In this document: positions 16,800 to 25,540 of the stretch, in pieces
How the letters are laid out: every line of letters begins with the position of its first letter
Position numbering within the stretch: the stretch's first letter is position 1
Origin: Aquisphaera insulae
Lineage (GTDB): Bacteria; Planctomycetota; Planctomycetia; Isosphaerales; Isosphaeraceae
Reading direction: 5' to 3'
Length of the DNA stretch: 64,000 nucleotides
NCBI RefSeq assembly: GCF_011064615.1
Contig: NZ_JAALJH010000037.1
Location: 20,211 to 84,210 of the forward strand
The notes under the pieces: model-generated
Seen by the model: only the letters and a program-made list of their open reading frames with translations
The model's database searches: none
Told to the model about the DNA's origin: nothing
Program-made: the position numbers and the translations under genes

Positions 16800-17798
16800 C
16801 TATCGCCTGTTCGGACTATCGATCTTCTTCCCGATCCGTTCAACAACCTGAGGCAGCGTCAGGGACGATGGCGTCGGCGACAAGGCCACCTCACCTCCGA
16901 TCGAAGCGATCACTCTCACGTCGTCCAGGTGGTCGAGGCAGACCTGTCCTCGCAGGTCTGTCTGGGCGACGACCTTGCATCGACCGATGACGACCTTGTC
17001 CATGGGCCGGAGTGGGGTGTCATCGCCATGGTTGGGCGAATCGGGATCGAAATCCGCCACGCCGAAGAACGTGTCCACCCATTCCGTCGGCAGGACGCCT
17101 CCGGCGGCACATCGCCGCTCGTCGACGATGTAGCACTCCCGGAAATTCGACCTCTTCGATCCCGACCTGGAATTGAATGAGAACGCTCTCATATAAAATG
17201 GCATAACTCCAATCGATGGCTCCCGGCTGATGGAAAGCTGAATGAAGCCGGAGCCGACCGTTCTCCGATGGACCTCTCGATCGATCTGACGTCCGAAGAA
17301 GCGTCGGGACTTCCGCGTGACGGTGGAATTCGCAAACGAGTCGTTCAACAAATAGGGGAAGGAACTGTTCCACCAGGCGAATGGACCGTAGGCGTTGAAA
17401 ATCGGCTTGTCCGTCCGCCGGACTTCCAATAGGAATTTCGGCTTATCGAGAGAATGATGGGCCACGACCTTCCCGTCACTGATCACTTCCCTGGGATCTG
17501 TGTCGATCCTCTGCTCCGGTGCAACCGGGCCATGCTTGATGCCATCCGGCAGAATAACGAGATGCTCCGTCGTCCCATCAAACTCCCACTTGCCGGCGAT
17601 CGACAACTTGGGCATCAACGCAGGCTTCCATCCGCGTGGTAGGACGTGTGCCGCATCGCTTGGCGGAAGATCGTCCGAGACATACAGGTCATACTCGAAC
17701 CGCGTCGAGACCCTGACTTTTCCGTAGTTGAGCCGGAACATCTCGGCGGGGCCTGGGGTTTCCGCAAGGAAGAGGATCGCGATCAGAGCAGCGAGCAC
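16800..17798 (-). CDS. Secreted hypothetical protein
   Basis: Protein of 332 residues with a hydrophobic start (LAALIAILFLAETPGPAE) that looks like a signal peptide. GTG 17798 has AGGAGG nine bases upstream; GTG 17822 is the longer alternative. No family was recognised. The mature part has many aromatic and charged residues (RFEYDLYVSDD, GPFAWWNSSFPYLLND, RRFFGRQIDREVHRR) and appears beta-rich. The gene is visibly less GC-rich than its neighbours, a possible sign of horizontal acquisition. It converges on the rhomboid gene (45 bases between). Confidence 0.65.
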   Translation of the reverse strand: MLAALIAILFLAETPGPAEMFRLNYGKVRVSTRFEYDLYVSDDLPPSDAAHVLPRGWKPALMPKLSIAGKWEFDGTTEHLVILPDGIKHGPVAPEQRIDTDPREVISDGKVVAHHSLDKPKFLLEVRRTDKPIFNAYGPFAWWNSSFPYLLNDSFANSTVTRKSRRFFGRQIDREVHRRTVGSGFIQLSISREPSIGVMPFYMRAFSFNSRSGSKRSNFRECYIVDERRCAAGGVLPTEWVDTFFGVADFDPDSPNHGDDTPLRPMDKVVIGRCKVVAQTDLRGQVCLDHLDDVRVIASIGGEVALSPTPSSLTLPQVVERIGKKIDSPNRR

Positions 17799-18010
17799 GA
17801 TGTTGGACCTCCTGCAGCCCACGAGAGAGTCGAGGGATGGCCGCGATCCTACGAACGTCGTCCCTTCCGGATGTGTCCCGAGGTCATATCCGGTAAGGAG
17901 ACCAGAGCGCCATATTCTCGGGCCAGGTCCCGAGGTATTACCTCGGCAAGGAAGAATATCACCGTAATAGGGCTCTTACCGCCGACAGGGAAGCCGGCCC
18001 GCATTCATTT

Positions 18011-18100
18011 CCCCCCTTACGAAGGGGGGATTCAGGGGGGTGAATTCGATCGCCCTGGTCGGCACAAAGCACCCCCTCCAACTCCCCCTTCGTAAGGGGG
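18011..18100. repeat. Imperfect G/C-tract inverted repeat (CCCCTTACGAAGGGG type)
   Basis: Two arms of about 30 bases (18011-18040 and 18072-18100), each containing the palindromic core CCCTTACGAAGGGG or CCCCTTCGTAAGGGG with a G-rich or C-rich extension, face each other across about 31 bases. The core is self-complementary, so nested hairpins form. This type of intergenic palindromic element recurs in several bacterial lineages; multiple copies are expected in the genome but were not seen elsewhere in this window. It lies in the 337-base gap between two reverse-strand genes, which shows no other supported feature. Confidence 0.75.
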
Positions 18101-18135
18101 AGAGCCGGATTTCGCGTCCCGGAGCGTGGGGGGAT

Positions 18136-18375
18136 TCAGGAGGCCGTTCGATATCCGTGAGCTTGATCAACTTCCTTGCCGGGGTAATAACGAACGGCGA
18201 AACGCCCCGGCCGAAGCTCACGCGCCTTGCGGTAAACTTCGTCCCGATCCGGGCTGTGGAAGAGCACCACGCCGGCCTGCACGTTGAGCTGCTCATCGGT
18301 CTGAGGATCGCCGATTAGCACCCAATCCGGCGCGAAGCGGGCGCCGATTTGCTCTGCCGTGAGAATGTCACCCAT
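18136..18375 (-). CDS. Small conserved hypothetical protein
   Basis: Protein of 79 residues from ATG 18375 with GGGGGAG upstream. The sequence ILTAEQIGARFAPDWVLIGDPQ, then GVVLFHSPDRDEVYRKARELRPGRFAVRYYPG, fits a small family seen in planctomycetes and cyanobacteria, in which a short globular protein with an Asp-Arg-Asp-Glu-Val-Tyr motif is often found next to aspartic-protease- or PIN-like genes. The function is unknown. It is transcribed divergently from asnB. The open frame continues upstream to 18567 but without coding signal. Confidence 0.7.
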   Translation of the reverse strand: MGDILTAEQIGARFAPDWVLIGDPQTDEQLNVQAGVVLFHSPDRDEVYRKARELRPGRFAVRYYPGKEVDQAHGYRTAS

Positions 18376-18605
18376 GGCTCCCCCTTGACTCCGCTTCTCC
18401 CGACTCATCATCCCGACCGGGCACTCGGCCGTCAATCTAAGGACGCCTGCCTCAGTCCGCAAAATCGTCCCATCTTCCGCCGATCGACGCCTTCTCGACT
18501 CGCGTGATATAGTTACGTGGTCCAGGGGCCGGGAGGGTGCGGGCGGGGCCTGCCACCCTGCACGCATCAGGGACGGTGATCCGCGACGCTGGGAGTGCTC
18601 GTATC

Positions 18606-20618
18606 ATGTGCGGAATTGCGGGTGCGATCGATCTGAGGGGGCGGCGCGAGTTCCCGGCGGCACGGCTCCTGGCGATGACCGGGGCGATCCCCCATCGCGG
18701 GCCCGATGACGAGCAGATCCACATCGAGCCGGGCGTGGCCCTGGCCGCCACGCGGCTGTCGATCGTGGACCTGGCGGGGGGGCGGCAGCCGCTCTGCAAC
18801 GAGGACGGCTCGGTCTGGGTCGCCCAGAACGGCGAGATCTTCGACTATCCCGAGCTCCAGCAGGAGCTCCTGACGCGCGGGCACACGCTGTCCACCCGCT
18901 GCGACACCGAGCTCTGGGTCCACCTCTACGAGGACCTGGGCCGGGGGATGTTCGAGAAGACCCGCGGCCAGTTCGCGGTCTCGCTCTGGGACCGCAAGGA
19001 CCGGACGCTGATCCTCGGCCGCGACCGCGTCGGGATCTGCCCGCTGCACTATGCGGAGGTCGACGGCTGGCTCCTCTGGGGCTCGGAGATCAAGTCGATC
19101 CTGGCCTCCGGCATGATCGCGGCGAAGGCGGACCGCAGGACGATCGACCTCTTCTTCAACACCTTCTGCGCGGGGACCTCGCGGACGTTCTTCGAGGGGA
19201 TCCGGATGATCCCGCCGGGGCACTTCCTGGAGATCCGCGACGGCCGAGTTGAGCAGAAGCAGTACTGGGATCTCGACTTCCCCGACGCGGGTGCGGAGCG
19301 TCGCCTCGACGACCCGACCCCCCTGATCGACGAGCTCGAGCACCTGCTGCGGGCCTCGGTGGAGAAGCGACTCCGGGGCGACGTGCCGGTGGTCAGCTAC
19401 ATCAGCGGCGGGCTCGACTCGACCGTGGTCCTCGGGCTCAGCTCCCGCGAGCGCGGGTACGCCGTGCCGTCGTTCACGATCGGCCTGGATCGGGCCGGGC
19501 CCGACGAGCGGTCGCACGCCGCCGAATCCGCCGCGGCGCTCGGCTCGCGGCTGACGACCGTGACCCTGACCCGGCGCGACATCACCGACGCCTACCCGCG
19601 GCTCATCCGCGCCGCCGAGGGGCCCGTGATGGACTCCGCCTGCGCCTGCCTGATGCGGCTGGCCGGGGCCGTGCACGACCAGGGCTACAAGGTCACGCTC
19701 ACCGGCGAGGGGGCCGACGAGGCGCTCGCCGGCTACGCCTGGTTCAAGACCCAGAAGATCCGCGACCGGCTCCGCAAGAAGTTCGGCGACGGCATCCCGA
19801 CCGCGATTCGCGCGTCGGTCCTGGGCCTGATGGGGGGCAGCCGGGCTCACATGCCCGACCGATTCCCCTTGCAGGGGGTCCGGACGGCCCAGCAGGACCT
19901 CCAGGACCTGCTGGCGCTCGGGCGTGAGGGCCTCTACTCGGGCGACATGTGGCGCCAGCTCGACGGCCACTCGGCCTACGACGACATGGGCATCAATCAC
20001 CCTCGGTTCCGCAACTGGGCGCCGCTGAACCAGTCGCTCTACGTCGGCTACAAGGTGATGCTCGCCGGGCTCCTGCTCAACGCCAAGGGGGACCGGGTGG
20101 CGATGAACTCGTCCGTCGAGGGCCGCTATCCGCTGCTCGACGACGACGTCATCAAGTTCTGTGCGTCGATCTCGCCCGAGTACAAGCTGCACGGGTTCAC
20201 GGACAAGTGGATCCTCCGCCAGGTCGCCGCCCGGACCTTGCCGCAGAAGATCGCCAACCGGCCCAAGACCATGTTCCGGGCGAGCCGCTCCGAGGCGTTC
20301 CTCGACGCCAGCCGGCCCGCCTGGGTGGACCAGCTCCTCAGCCGCGAGGCGCTCGAGGCGACCGGCTACTTCGACCCGGCCGGCGTCGCCCGCCAGCGCG
20401 CCTGGCAGACCCGGATCCCGCGGATCACGGTGCGGCGGGGGATCATGGACCTGTCCCTGACCTGCGTGGTCGCCACCCAGCTCTGGCACCACACCTTCCT
20501 CGGCGGCGGCCTCTGCGACCTGCCGACGTGGACGCCGGAGCCCCTGCGTCAAGCCGACGTGCCGACCCTCGATGTGATTTCATCGGGCGTGAGCGCGGGA
20601 TGTGCGGCACCGGCGTGA
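18606..20618 (+). CDS. asnB: Asparagine synthase (glutamine-hydrolyzing)
   Basis: Two-domain amidotransferase of 670 residues. Residues 1-210 are the class II glutaminase domain, beginning MCGIAGAIDL with Cys2 as nucleophile and containing PHRGPDDEQ and QNGEIFDY. The synthetase domain has the ATP PP-loop SYISGGLDS (267-272) and continues to about 560. The enzyme turns aspartate, glutamine and ATP into asparagine, or may act on a different amino group acceptor, as many paralogs in secondary metabolism do. ATG 18606 is fixed by Cys2. It is monocistronic. The last 40 residues (VDVPTLDV-like tail) are not conserved. Confidence 0.93.
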   Translation: MCGIAGAIDLRGRREFPAARLLAMTGAIPHRGPDDEQIHIEPGVALAATRLSIVDLAGGRQPLCNEDGSVWVAQNGEIFDYPELQQELLTRGHTLSTRCDTELWVHLYEDLGRGMFEKTRGQFAVSLWDRKDRTLILGRDRVGICPLHYAEVDGWLLWGSEIKSILASGMIAAKADRRTIDLFFNTFCAGTSRTFFEGIRMIPPGHFLEIRDGRVEQKQYWDLDFPDAGAERRLDDPTPLIDELEHLLRASVEKRLRGDVPVVSYISGGLDSTVVLGLSSRERGYAVPSFTIGLDRAGPDERSHAAESAAALGSRLTTVTLTRRDITDAYPRLIRAAEGPVMDSACACLMRLAGAVHDQGYKVTLTGEGADEALAGYAWFKTQKIRDRLRKKFGDGIPTAIRASVLGLMGGSRAHMPDRFPLQGVRTAQQDLQDLLALGREGLYSGDMWRQLDGHSAYDDMGINHPRFRNWAPLNQSLYVGYKVMLAGLLLNAKGDRVAMNSSVEGRYPLLDDDVIKFCASISPEYKLHGFTDKWILRQVAARTLPQKIANRPKTMFRASRSEAFLDASRPAWVDQLLSREALEATGYFDPAGVARQRAWQTRIPRITVRRGIMDLSLTCVVATQLWHHTFLGGGLCDLPTWTPEPLRQADVPTLDVISSGVSAGCAAPA

Positions 20619-20636
20619 GCACGGCGCTGCCTGATG

Positions 20637-20680
20637 CCGGGAGTGCGAGTATTTGTCCGCATCTCTGCTCGTACTCCCGG
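20637..20680 (+). terminator. Terminator-like hairpin after asnB
   Basis: Arms CCGGGAGTGCGAG (20637-20649) and CTCGTACTCCCGG (20668-20680) pair over 13 bases with one G-T pair, loop 18. There is no T-run. Position just after the asnB stop and before the convergent hicA supports a transcription-end role. Confidence 0.5.
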
Positions 20681-20688
20681 ACGCCTCG

Positions 20689-20902
20689 TCATCGATATTG
20701 ACGGATCTGATCGACCGTCAGTCCGGCATCACGGATGATGCCGCCCATCGTGAAGGATTTGATGGGGTTGTGTCCGGGTATCGTCAGAAGGCGGTTCCCG
20801 TCGCTCATGACGACGTGTTTACCCTGGCGAACGACTCGAAATCCGGCCTTCCCACAGGGCTCGGATCGCATCCAGATGATTCACGCCCGGCAGCTTCGCC
20901 AC
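20689..20902 (-). pseudogene. hicA: HicA-type toxin gene with a frameshift
   Basis: The gene starts with GTG at 20902, two bases after the hicB stop, and reads AKLPGVNHLDAIRAL, the standard HicA N-terminus. At about 20854 the frame changes: the rest of HicA (GKAGFRVVRQGKHVVMSDG, NRLLTIPGHNPIK, IIRDAGLTVDQIRQYR) lies in the next frame. Removing one T (complement of base 20854) gives an uninterrupted protein of about 70 residues with the catalytic His in KHVVMSDG. As read, the toxin is truncated and mis-translated. A sequencing error at this site is the main alternative to a true inactivating insertion. Confidence 0.75.
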
Positions 20903-20904
20903 GA

Positions 20905-21105
20905 TCACACCGCCACTTCCACCTCGCGAACTTCGGCGTCGCGTAGTTGCTCATCGAGGGCAGCCAGGTAATCCTCGATCGCGTCCCGGATGTTCGCCAG
21001 CGCCTCGTCTTCGGTATCACCCTCCGACCAGCAGCCTGGCAGGCTCGGGACGGAGACGCTGATCCCCTCGTCCGTACGATGGAGCACGACCTTGAAGCGA
21101 CGCAT
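20905..21105 (-). CDS. hicB: HicB family antitoxin
   Basis: Antitoxin of 66 residues: RRFKVVLHRTDEGISVSVPSLPG, CWSEGDTEDEALANIRDAIEDYLAAL. This is the HicB RNase H-like fold with the VPxLPGCxSEGDTxxEALxNI signature. AGGAGG lies five bases upstream of ATG 21105. It is intact and precedes its toxin, so the order is hicB then hicA. The short length means there is no DNA-binding C-terminal domain. With hicA broken it may be an orphan antitoxin or a free DNA/RNA-binding protein. Confidence 0.88.
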   Translation of the reverse strand: MRRFKVVLHRTDEGISVSVPSLPGCWSEGDTEDEALANIRDAIEDYLAALDEQLRDAEVREVEVAV

Positions 21106-21309
21106 GACGACCTCCTACCCATAGAGACTATCCATTCAAGCCCGACTCGACCATCGATTCCGATCCTACTCGGGTCCACGTCACGTCTTCCTGATCCACC
21201 CACGTCCCCATGGACGTAACTACTCACCTCGCGTATCTTCATGGGGCCGGCCGTATCATTCGATTGCTCGCCACGATAGCCGACGTCGGCCCCGAGGAAA
21301 TGATCAGCG

Positions 21310-21621
21310 ATGATGATGTTCGACGTCTACTATGTCGCGATCAAGGCGATGTTCTTCTACGGCCTGGTGTCGTCGATCGTCAAGTTCGACAATCTCCAGA
21401 AGGGATGGCTCGCGATCGCGCTGCTGTACGCGGCCGGCGTGGCGTTCCTGAGCTACATCTGGTTCGTGAAGACGGGGCGAATCCCGCAGCCGGCCTGGCA
21501 ACAGTGGGCGCTCATCACGGCCGGCATCTCGCTCGTCTATTTCCGGCTGATCACCTGGTTCGACGAGGGGGTGATCTTCTGGACGCTGCTGCTGCTGGGC
21601 ATGGCCGTGGTCTGGTATTGA
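21310..21621 (+). CDS. Small membrane protein of unknown function
   Basis: Protein of 103 residues with three or four hydrophobic segments: AIKAMFFYGLVSSIVKF, GWLAIALLYAAGVAFLSYIWFV, QWALITAGISLVYFRLIT, VIFWTLLLLGMAVVWY. No family is recognised. ATG 21310 has GAGGAAA about 10 bases upstream. It is followed 49 bases later by the zinc-ribbon membrane protein and then the Ser/Thr kinase, all on the same strand, so they may form a transcription unit. A role in the envelope is likely but unspecified. Confidence 0.65.
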   Translation: MMMFDVYYVAIKAMFFYGLVSSIVKFDNLQKGWLAIALLYAAGVAFLSYIWFVKTGRIPQPAWQQWALITAGISLVYFRLITWFDEGVIFWTLLLLGMAVVWY

Positions 21622-21670
21622 CCCGGGGATTGGGCGAGCTCGATCGATCGAGGTTCAGGGGGCCGGTCCG

Positions 21671-22690
21671 ATGATCCACTTCGCGTGTCCCGCGTGCGCC
21701 GCGACCTTCGACCTCGACGAGCGGCTTGCCGGCCGCACCGGCCGGTGCAAGGCTTGCGGGGAGAAGATGAAGGTCCCGGCGAAGGGGACGATCGGCACGG
21801 CGAAGCCGAAGCGGCCCGCCGGGCCGAGGCAGCCTTCGCTGGCGGCGATCGCGGCCTCGGTGAGCGGGCTCGGCGCGGGGCCGAAGCTGACGCCGGTCGG
21901 GACCGGGGCGGGCTCGCCGCGACCGGGGCTCTCGATGTCGGGCGGCCGGCCGCTCAACTGGCTGGAGGCCGTGAATAGCCAGGTCGCCCTGGCGCCCCTC
22001 TCGGTGGACAACTTCAGGTCGCTGCGATCGAAGCCGTCGCCCATGGATGAGCCGTCGATCCCCGGCCCCTACGCCATGGCGAGCGCCCCGAGCCTGCCGG
22101 CCATGCGCGCGGCCGTCGCGGCGAGCAGGCCCGCGGGCTCGGTGACCCGCGGCTATCGGCAGGGCATGGGCTCGGTCCAGAAGCTCTTCCGCTGGCTCAA
22201 CGAGGGGGCCTATTTCCTGTCCATCCCCTTCGTGATGTGCGCCATCCTCGGCCTGGCGCTGCGGAACCACTCGCTGATGGTCTTCGGTGGCACGTTCGTG
22301 ATCCTGCTGAACCTCAGCCGGGTCGTCACGGGCGTCTTCAACCTCGCGGTCATCCCCTTCCGCGAGAGCCCCCTGCAGGGCGTGCTCTTCCTGATCCCGC
22401 CGATCACCTTCGTCTACCTGGCGAAGAACTGGCACAAGGTCCACAAGCCGGTCAAGCGGATCCTCGGGCCGATCCTGACCATCGGGCTGGTCGCCCTGGC
22501 GTTCCTCGCCGAGCCCTGGCTGCAAGGGGGCAAGAAGCCCGAGGGCTCCTTGAAGGAGGAGGCCGCCCGGGGGATCGGCCAGATGACGGAGAAGGTCCAG
22601 CAGCAGATCGGGGACCTCCCCGGCCTGAAGAAGCAGGGGATGGAGGCCCTCCGGGAGGCCGCCGACGCCCTGAAGTCCCGAACGCCCTGA
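21671..22690 (+). CDS. Zinc-ribbon membrane protein
   Basis: Protein of 339 residues. An N-terminal zinc ribbon (IHFACPACAATFDLDERLAG, CKACGEK) supplies two Cys-x2-Cys pairs. A Pro/Ala/Gly linker follows to about 165, then hydrophobic segments at about 175-275 (YFLSIPFVMCAILGLAL, SLMVFGGTFVILLNLS, VLFLIPPITFVYLA, GPILTIGLVALAFLA). The C-terminus is charged and helical (EEAARGIGQMTEKVQQQIGD). Zinc-ribbon plus membrane architecture is common in planctomycetes. It lies between the small membrane protein and the kinase, spaced 73 bases from the kinase. No enzymatic motif is seen. Confidence 0.75.
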   Translation: MIHFACPACAATFDLDERLAGRTGRCKACGEKMKVPAKGTIGTAKPKRPAGPRQPSLAAIAASVSGLGAGPKLTPVGTGAGSPRPGLSMSGGRPLNWLEAVNSQVALAPLSVDNFRSLRSKPSPMDEPSIPGPYAMASAPSLPAMRAAVAASRPAGSVTRGYRQGMGSVQKLFRWLNEGAYFLSIPFVMCAILGLALRNHSLMVFGGTFVILLNLSRVVTGVFNLAVIPFRESPLQGVLFLIPPITFVYLAKNWHKVHKPVKRILGPILTIGLVALAFLAEPWLQGGKKPEGSLKEEAARGIGQMTEKVQQQIGDLPGLKKQGMEALREAADALKSRTP

Positions 22691-22763
22691 AAGGTCCGCG
22701 GCGAGGCCACGAGACCCGAAGTCCGAGATCCGGCATCCGTAGACAGGACCCGAGAGCGCTAAC

Positions 22764-24479
22764 ATGTCCGACACCGCAGAACCCCAGATCCCTGGCGCTC
22801 GGCCGGCCGACGAGGGCGACGACGACGAGATCCTGCTGGAGCCGACCGTCCAGCACGCGGTGACGACCTGGGGGGGATCGCCCGCCCCGGCCTCGCCACC
22901 GTCCCAGTCGTTCCACATGGCCCTGGCGACGAACTCGCTCCCGAGCATCACCACCGAGACCGGCGAGCTGCTCCGCACCCGGCTCAAGGCCGCGGCGCTC
23001 TTCCTGGCGCTGGGATACTCCGCCTTCTTCCTCTTCGGGCTCCTCGAGCCGAGCTCGGTGCAGCATCGGTCCGCCGTCACCCTGGGCCTGAGGCTGATCC
23101 TCTGCGCCTCGCTGGTCGGGCTGCTCTCCGCCCGCGCGGACCTCGGCTATCGCGAGCTGCGGCTGCTGGAATACGGCTTCTTCGCCGCCATGATCCTGCT
23201 GATGATGTTCGGCCAGTTCTCCACCGGGTCACGGCTCATCGACGATGGCGACCTCCCCCGGCTGGTGGCCATGGAGAAGAACGGCATCATCAACCTGCTC
23301 GTCCTCATGACGCTCTATGCCGTGTTCATCCCCAACGATCCGAGGACCACCGCCAGGGTCGTCATGACCATGGCGCTGGGCCCGTTCCTGGTCCTCGCCG
23401 CGCTCCAGTGGAAGTCGGCCGAGGCGCCGGCGATGGTCGACCAGCTCGCCCGCACCGAGTTCGCCATCGGCAACATGCTCTTCGTCCTGCTCAGCGCCGC
23501 GCTGGCGATCTACACGTCGCATACCCTCAACCACCTTCGCCGCGACCTCCACCAGGCCCGGAAGCTCGGCCAGTACCGCCTGGGCGAGAAGCTCGGCGAG
23601 GGGGGCATGGGCGAGGTCTACCTGGCCGAGCACCAGCTCCTGAAGCGCCCCTGCGCCCTCAAGCTGATCAAGCCCGATGTGAACACCAACCCGATCGCCC
23701 TGGCCCGATTCGAGCGCGAGGTCCAGACCGCGGCCACCCTCTCGCATCCCAACACGATCGAGATCTTCGACTACGGCCACGCCGACGACGGCACGTTCTA
23801 CTACGTGATGGAGTACCTGCCCGGCCTGAGCGTCTCGGACCTGGTCCACCAGTTCGGCCCGCTCCCGCCCGGCCGCGCCATCTTCCTGACCCGCCAGGTC
23901 TGCGGGGCCCTCTCCGAGGCCCACCGGATGGGCGTCGTCCACCGCGACCTGAAGCCGGCCAACATCATCGTGGCGATCCTGGGCGGCAAGTGCGACGTGC
24001 CCAAGGTGCTGGATTTCGGCCTCGTCAAGCTGACCGCCGACCACCCGGAGGCCGTCCGGCTGACCGCCGACTACACCGTCAGCGGCACGCCCCAGTACAT
24101 GTCCCCGGAACAGGCCATGGCCGCCGACCTGGACGGCCGGTCGGACATCTACTCGCTGGGGGCGATCCTCTACTTCATGCTCACCGGCCAGCCCCCGTTC
24201 CAGGGCGGCACCCCCACGGAGCTGATGATCGCCCACGCCCGCGACCCGGTCACGCCCCCCTCGAAGCACCGCCCGGAGATCCCGGCCGACCTCGAAGCGG
24301 TCGTCATGAAGTGCCTCGAGAAGAAGGCCGACGATCGCTACCCGGACACCCGGGCCCTGGCCGCGGCCCTCGCCGCCTGCGCCTCCGCGGCGGACTGGGA
24401 CGAGGCCCACGCCGAACAGTGGTGGGCCGACCAGGCGGCCGCCCTGGCCGACTCCGAGGCGAGCCTCCAGCCGGCATGA
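22764..24479 (+). CDS. Transmembrane Ser/Thr protein kinase
   Basis: Kinase of 571 residues with an N-terminal membrane domain. About six hydrophobic segments lie between residues 75 and 252 (for example AALFLALGYSAFFLFGLL, LILCASLVGLLSA, FFAAMILLMMFG, MLFVLLSAALAIYTS). The kinase domain (about 271-545) is complete: glycine loop LGEGGMGEVYLAE, Lys300, catalytic Asp395 in VVHRDLKPAN, DFG at 417-419, and GTPQYMSPEQ. The order is unusual, since most PASTA-type bacterial kinases have the kinase domain first and one membrane helix after it. It probably senses a membrane or periplasmic signal and phosphorylates cytosolic proteins. It may be co-transcribed with the two membrane-protein genes upstream. 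Confidence 0.92.
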   Translation: MSDTAEPQIPGARPADEGDDDEILLEPTVQHAVTTWGGSPAPASPPSQSFHMALATNSLPSITTETGELLRTRLKAAALFLALGYSAFFLFGLLEPSSVQHRSAVTLGLRLILCASLVGLLSARADLGYRELRLLEYGFFAAMILLMMFGQFSTGSRLIDDGDLPRLVAMEKNGIINLLVLMTLYAVFIPNDPRTTARVVMTMALGPFLVLAALQWKSAEAPAMVDQLARTEFAIGNMLFVLLSAALAIYTSHTLNHLRRDLHQARKLGQYRLGEKLGEGGMGEVYLAEHQLLKRPCALKLIKPDVNTNPIALARFEREVQTAATLSHPNTIEIFDYGHADDGTFYYVMEYLPGLSVSDLVHQFGPLPPGRAIFLTRQVCGALSEAHRMGVVHRDLKPANIIVAILGGKCDVPKVLDFGLVKLTADHPEAVRLTADYTVSGTPQYMSPEQAMAADLDGRSDIYSLGAILYFMLTGQPPFQGGTPTELMIAHARDPVTPPSKHRPEIPADLEAVVMKCLEKKADDRYPDTRALAAALAACASAADWDEAHAEQWWADQAAALADSEASLQPA

Positions 24480-24497
24480 GACGGGGGGAGGACGAAC

Positions 24498-24520
24498 CAC
24501 AGAGGCACAGAGGCACAGAG
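24498..24520. repeat. Tandem 8-base repeat (CACAGAGG)
   Basis: The unit CACAGAGG occurs almost three times in tandem at 24498-24520, flanked by AAC and AAGA. Short tandem stretches of this kind in intergenic DNA are common in planctomycete genomes. No function is evident. Confidence 0.7.
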
Positions 24521-24547
24521 AAGATCAAGCCGAAGAAGAACGGGAGG

Positions 24548-24607
24548 GGGAAAGACGGGAGAGGGAAAGACGGGAGAGGGAAAGACGGGAGAGGGAAAGA
24601 CGGGAGA
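24548..24607. repeat. Tandem 15-base purine-rich repeat, four copies
   Basis: The unit GGGAAAGACGGGAGA repeats four times without mismatch at 24548-24607, preceded by a degenerate copy and followed by a partial one. All purine plus one C on one strand, it could form a triplex-prone or slippage-prone tract. It lies just after the kinase gene and before the convergent membrane-protein gene. No copies were seen elsewhere in the window. Confidence 0.95.
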
Positions 24608-24671
24608 GGGAGGAAAACTCGGCGAGGAAAGGCCAGGCGGCTCCTCGCCGGGAGATACGAGACCGCTCAGT

Positions 24672-25349
24672 TCAGTCTGCGGGAGCGAGGAGGGCCTGGC
24701 GGTCTCGGCGTTGCATCCAGGCGGCGACCCCCACCAGGGCGATCCACCACGAGACGCCGTAGATCAGGAAGGCGTGATCGGGCAGGTTGACCATTAGCGT
24801 CCCCGTCAGGCCCATCTGGACGGCCGGGATGAAGAACAAAGGGGTGAACAACCAGGCCATCGACGCGAACAGGAACGTGCTCAGGGTGCCCCAGACGGGC
24901 TTGTACCAGGCCAGCTCGTAACCCGTGAACCAGTTCGACGTGACCACGGTGAACGAGAGGATCAGGAACGTCGTCCAGAACTTCACGACGAGGTTGATCG
25001 CCACCGAGGTCCGCGCCCAGTTTCGCCCCATCAGTCGCCGCCAGTAGGCCAGCACGGCGATCAGCTCCGCCAGCCAGAGGACCGGGTGCCAGAGGTTCGC
25101 CTTGCCGTCCGGGACATAGCTCGCCTGGCAGAGCAGGAAGCCGGCCAGATGGATGAAGGCCAGGCCCACGAGGGCCCCGGGGATCTGGGGGCGAACGGCC
25201 GATCGTTCGAACCCCTCGATCAGCCGCGATCTCCAGAGCCTGAAATCGGCCCAGTCCGCCTCGTCCCTTCGCGCCGGGACGGACGTCGAAGGGAACGCCA
25301 CGGCCTGGGCCACCGCCCGCCCGGTCCTCTCTTCCGCGAGCTCAATCAT
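24672..25349 (-). CDS. Polytopic membrane protein of unknown function
   Basis: Protein of 225 residues with about five hydrophobic segments (LVGLAFIHLAGFLLCQ, WLAELIAVLAYW, VVKFWTTFLILSFTVV, FASMAWLFTPLFFIPAV, LIYGVSWWIALVGVAAW). ATG 25349 with GGAGG upstream is chosen; the upstream 33 codons have no coding signal. The protein has charged loops and a conserved-looking Trp-rich segment (GYELAWYKPVWGTLSTF), but no known family. It is divergent from the fatty acid desaturase gene (25541), sharing the intergenic region. Confidence 0.7.
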   Translation of the reverse strand: MIELAEERTGRAVAQAVAFPSTSVPARRDEADWADFRLWRSRLIEGFERSAVRPQIPGALVGLAFIHLAGFLLCQASYVPDGKANLWHPVLWLAELIAVLAYWRRLMGRNWARTSVAINLVVKFWTTFLILSFTVVTSNWFTGYELAWYKPVWGTLSTFLFASMAWLFTPLFFIPAVQMGLTGTLMVNLPDHAFLIYGVSWWIALVGVAAWMQRRDRQALLAPAD

Positions 25350-25540
25350 CTCAACCTCCGCCCGATCATGCGACGACCGGCCGACCCGTTCCCATCTCCA
25401 GGATCGTCTCTCCATCCTACACCATCGATTGGTAAGATAGATAATCAAGATAAAGAATCCGATCCGAGCCCGTCGATCTTACCCGCATGGCCCGTCCCCA
25501 CGGATTCGGCCCGCCCCCGTCGCCCCCGTGAGGCCTTTTC

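Noticed and set aside
18567..20552. Minus-strand open frame of 661 codons
   Set aside because: Antisense of asnB; no ribosome site and no family.
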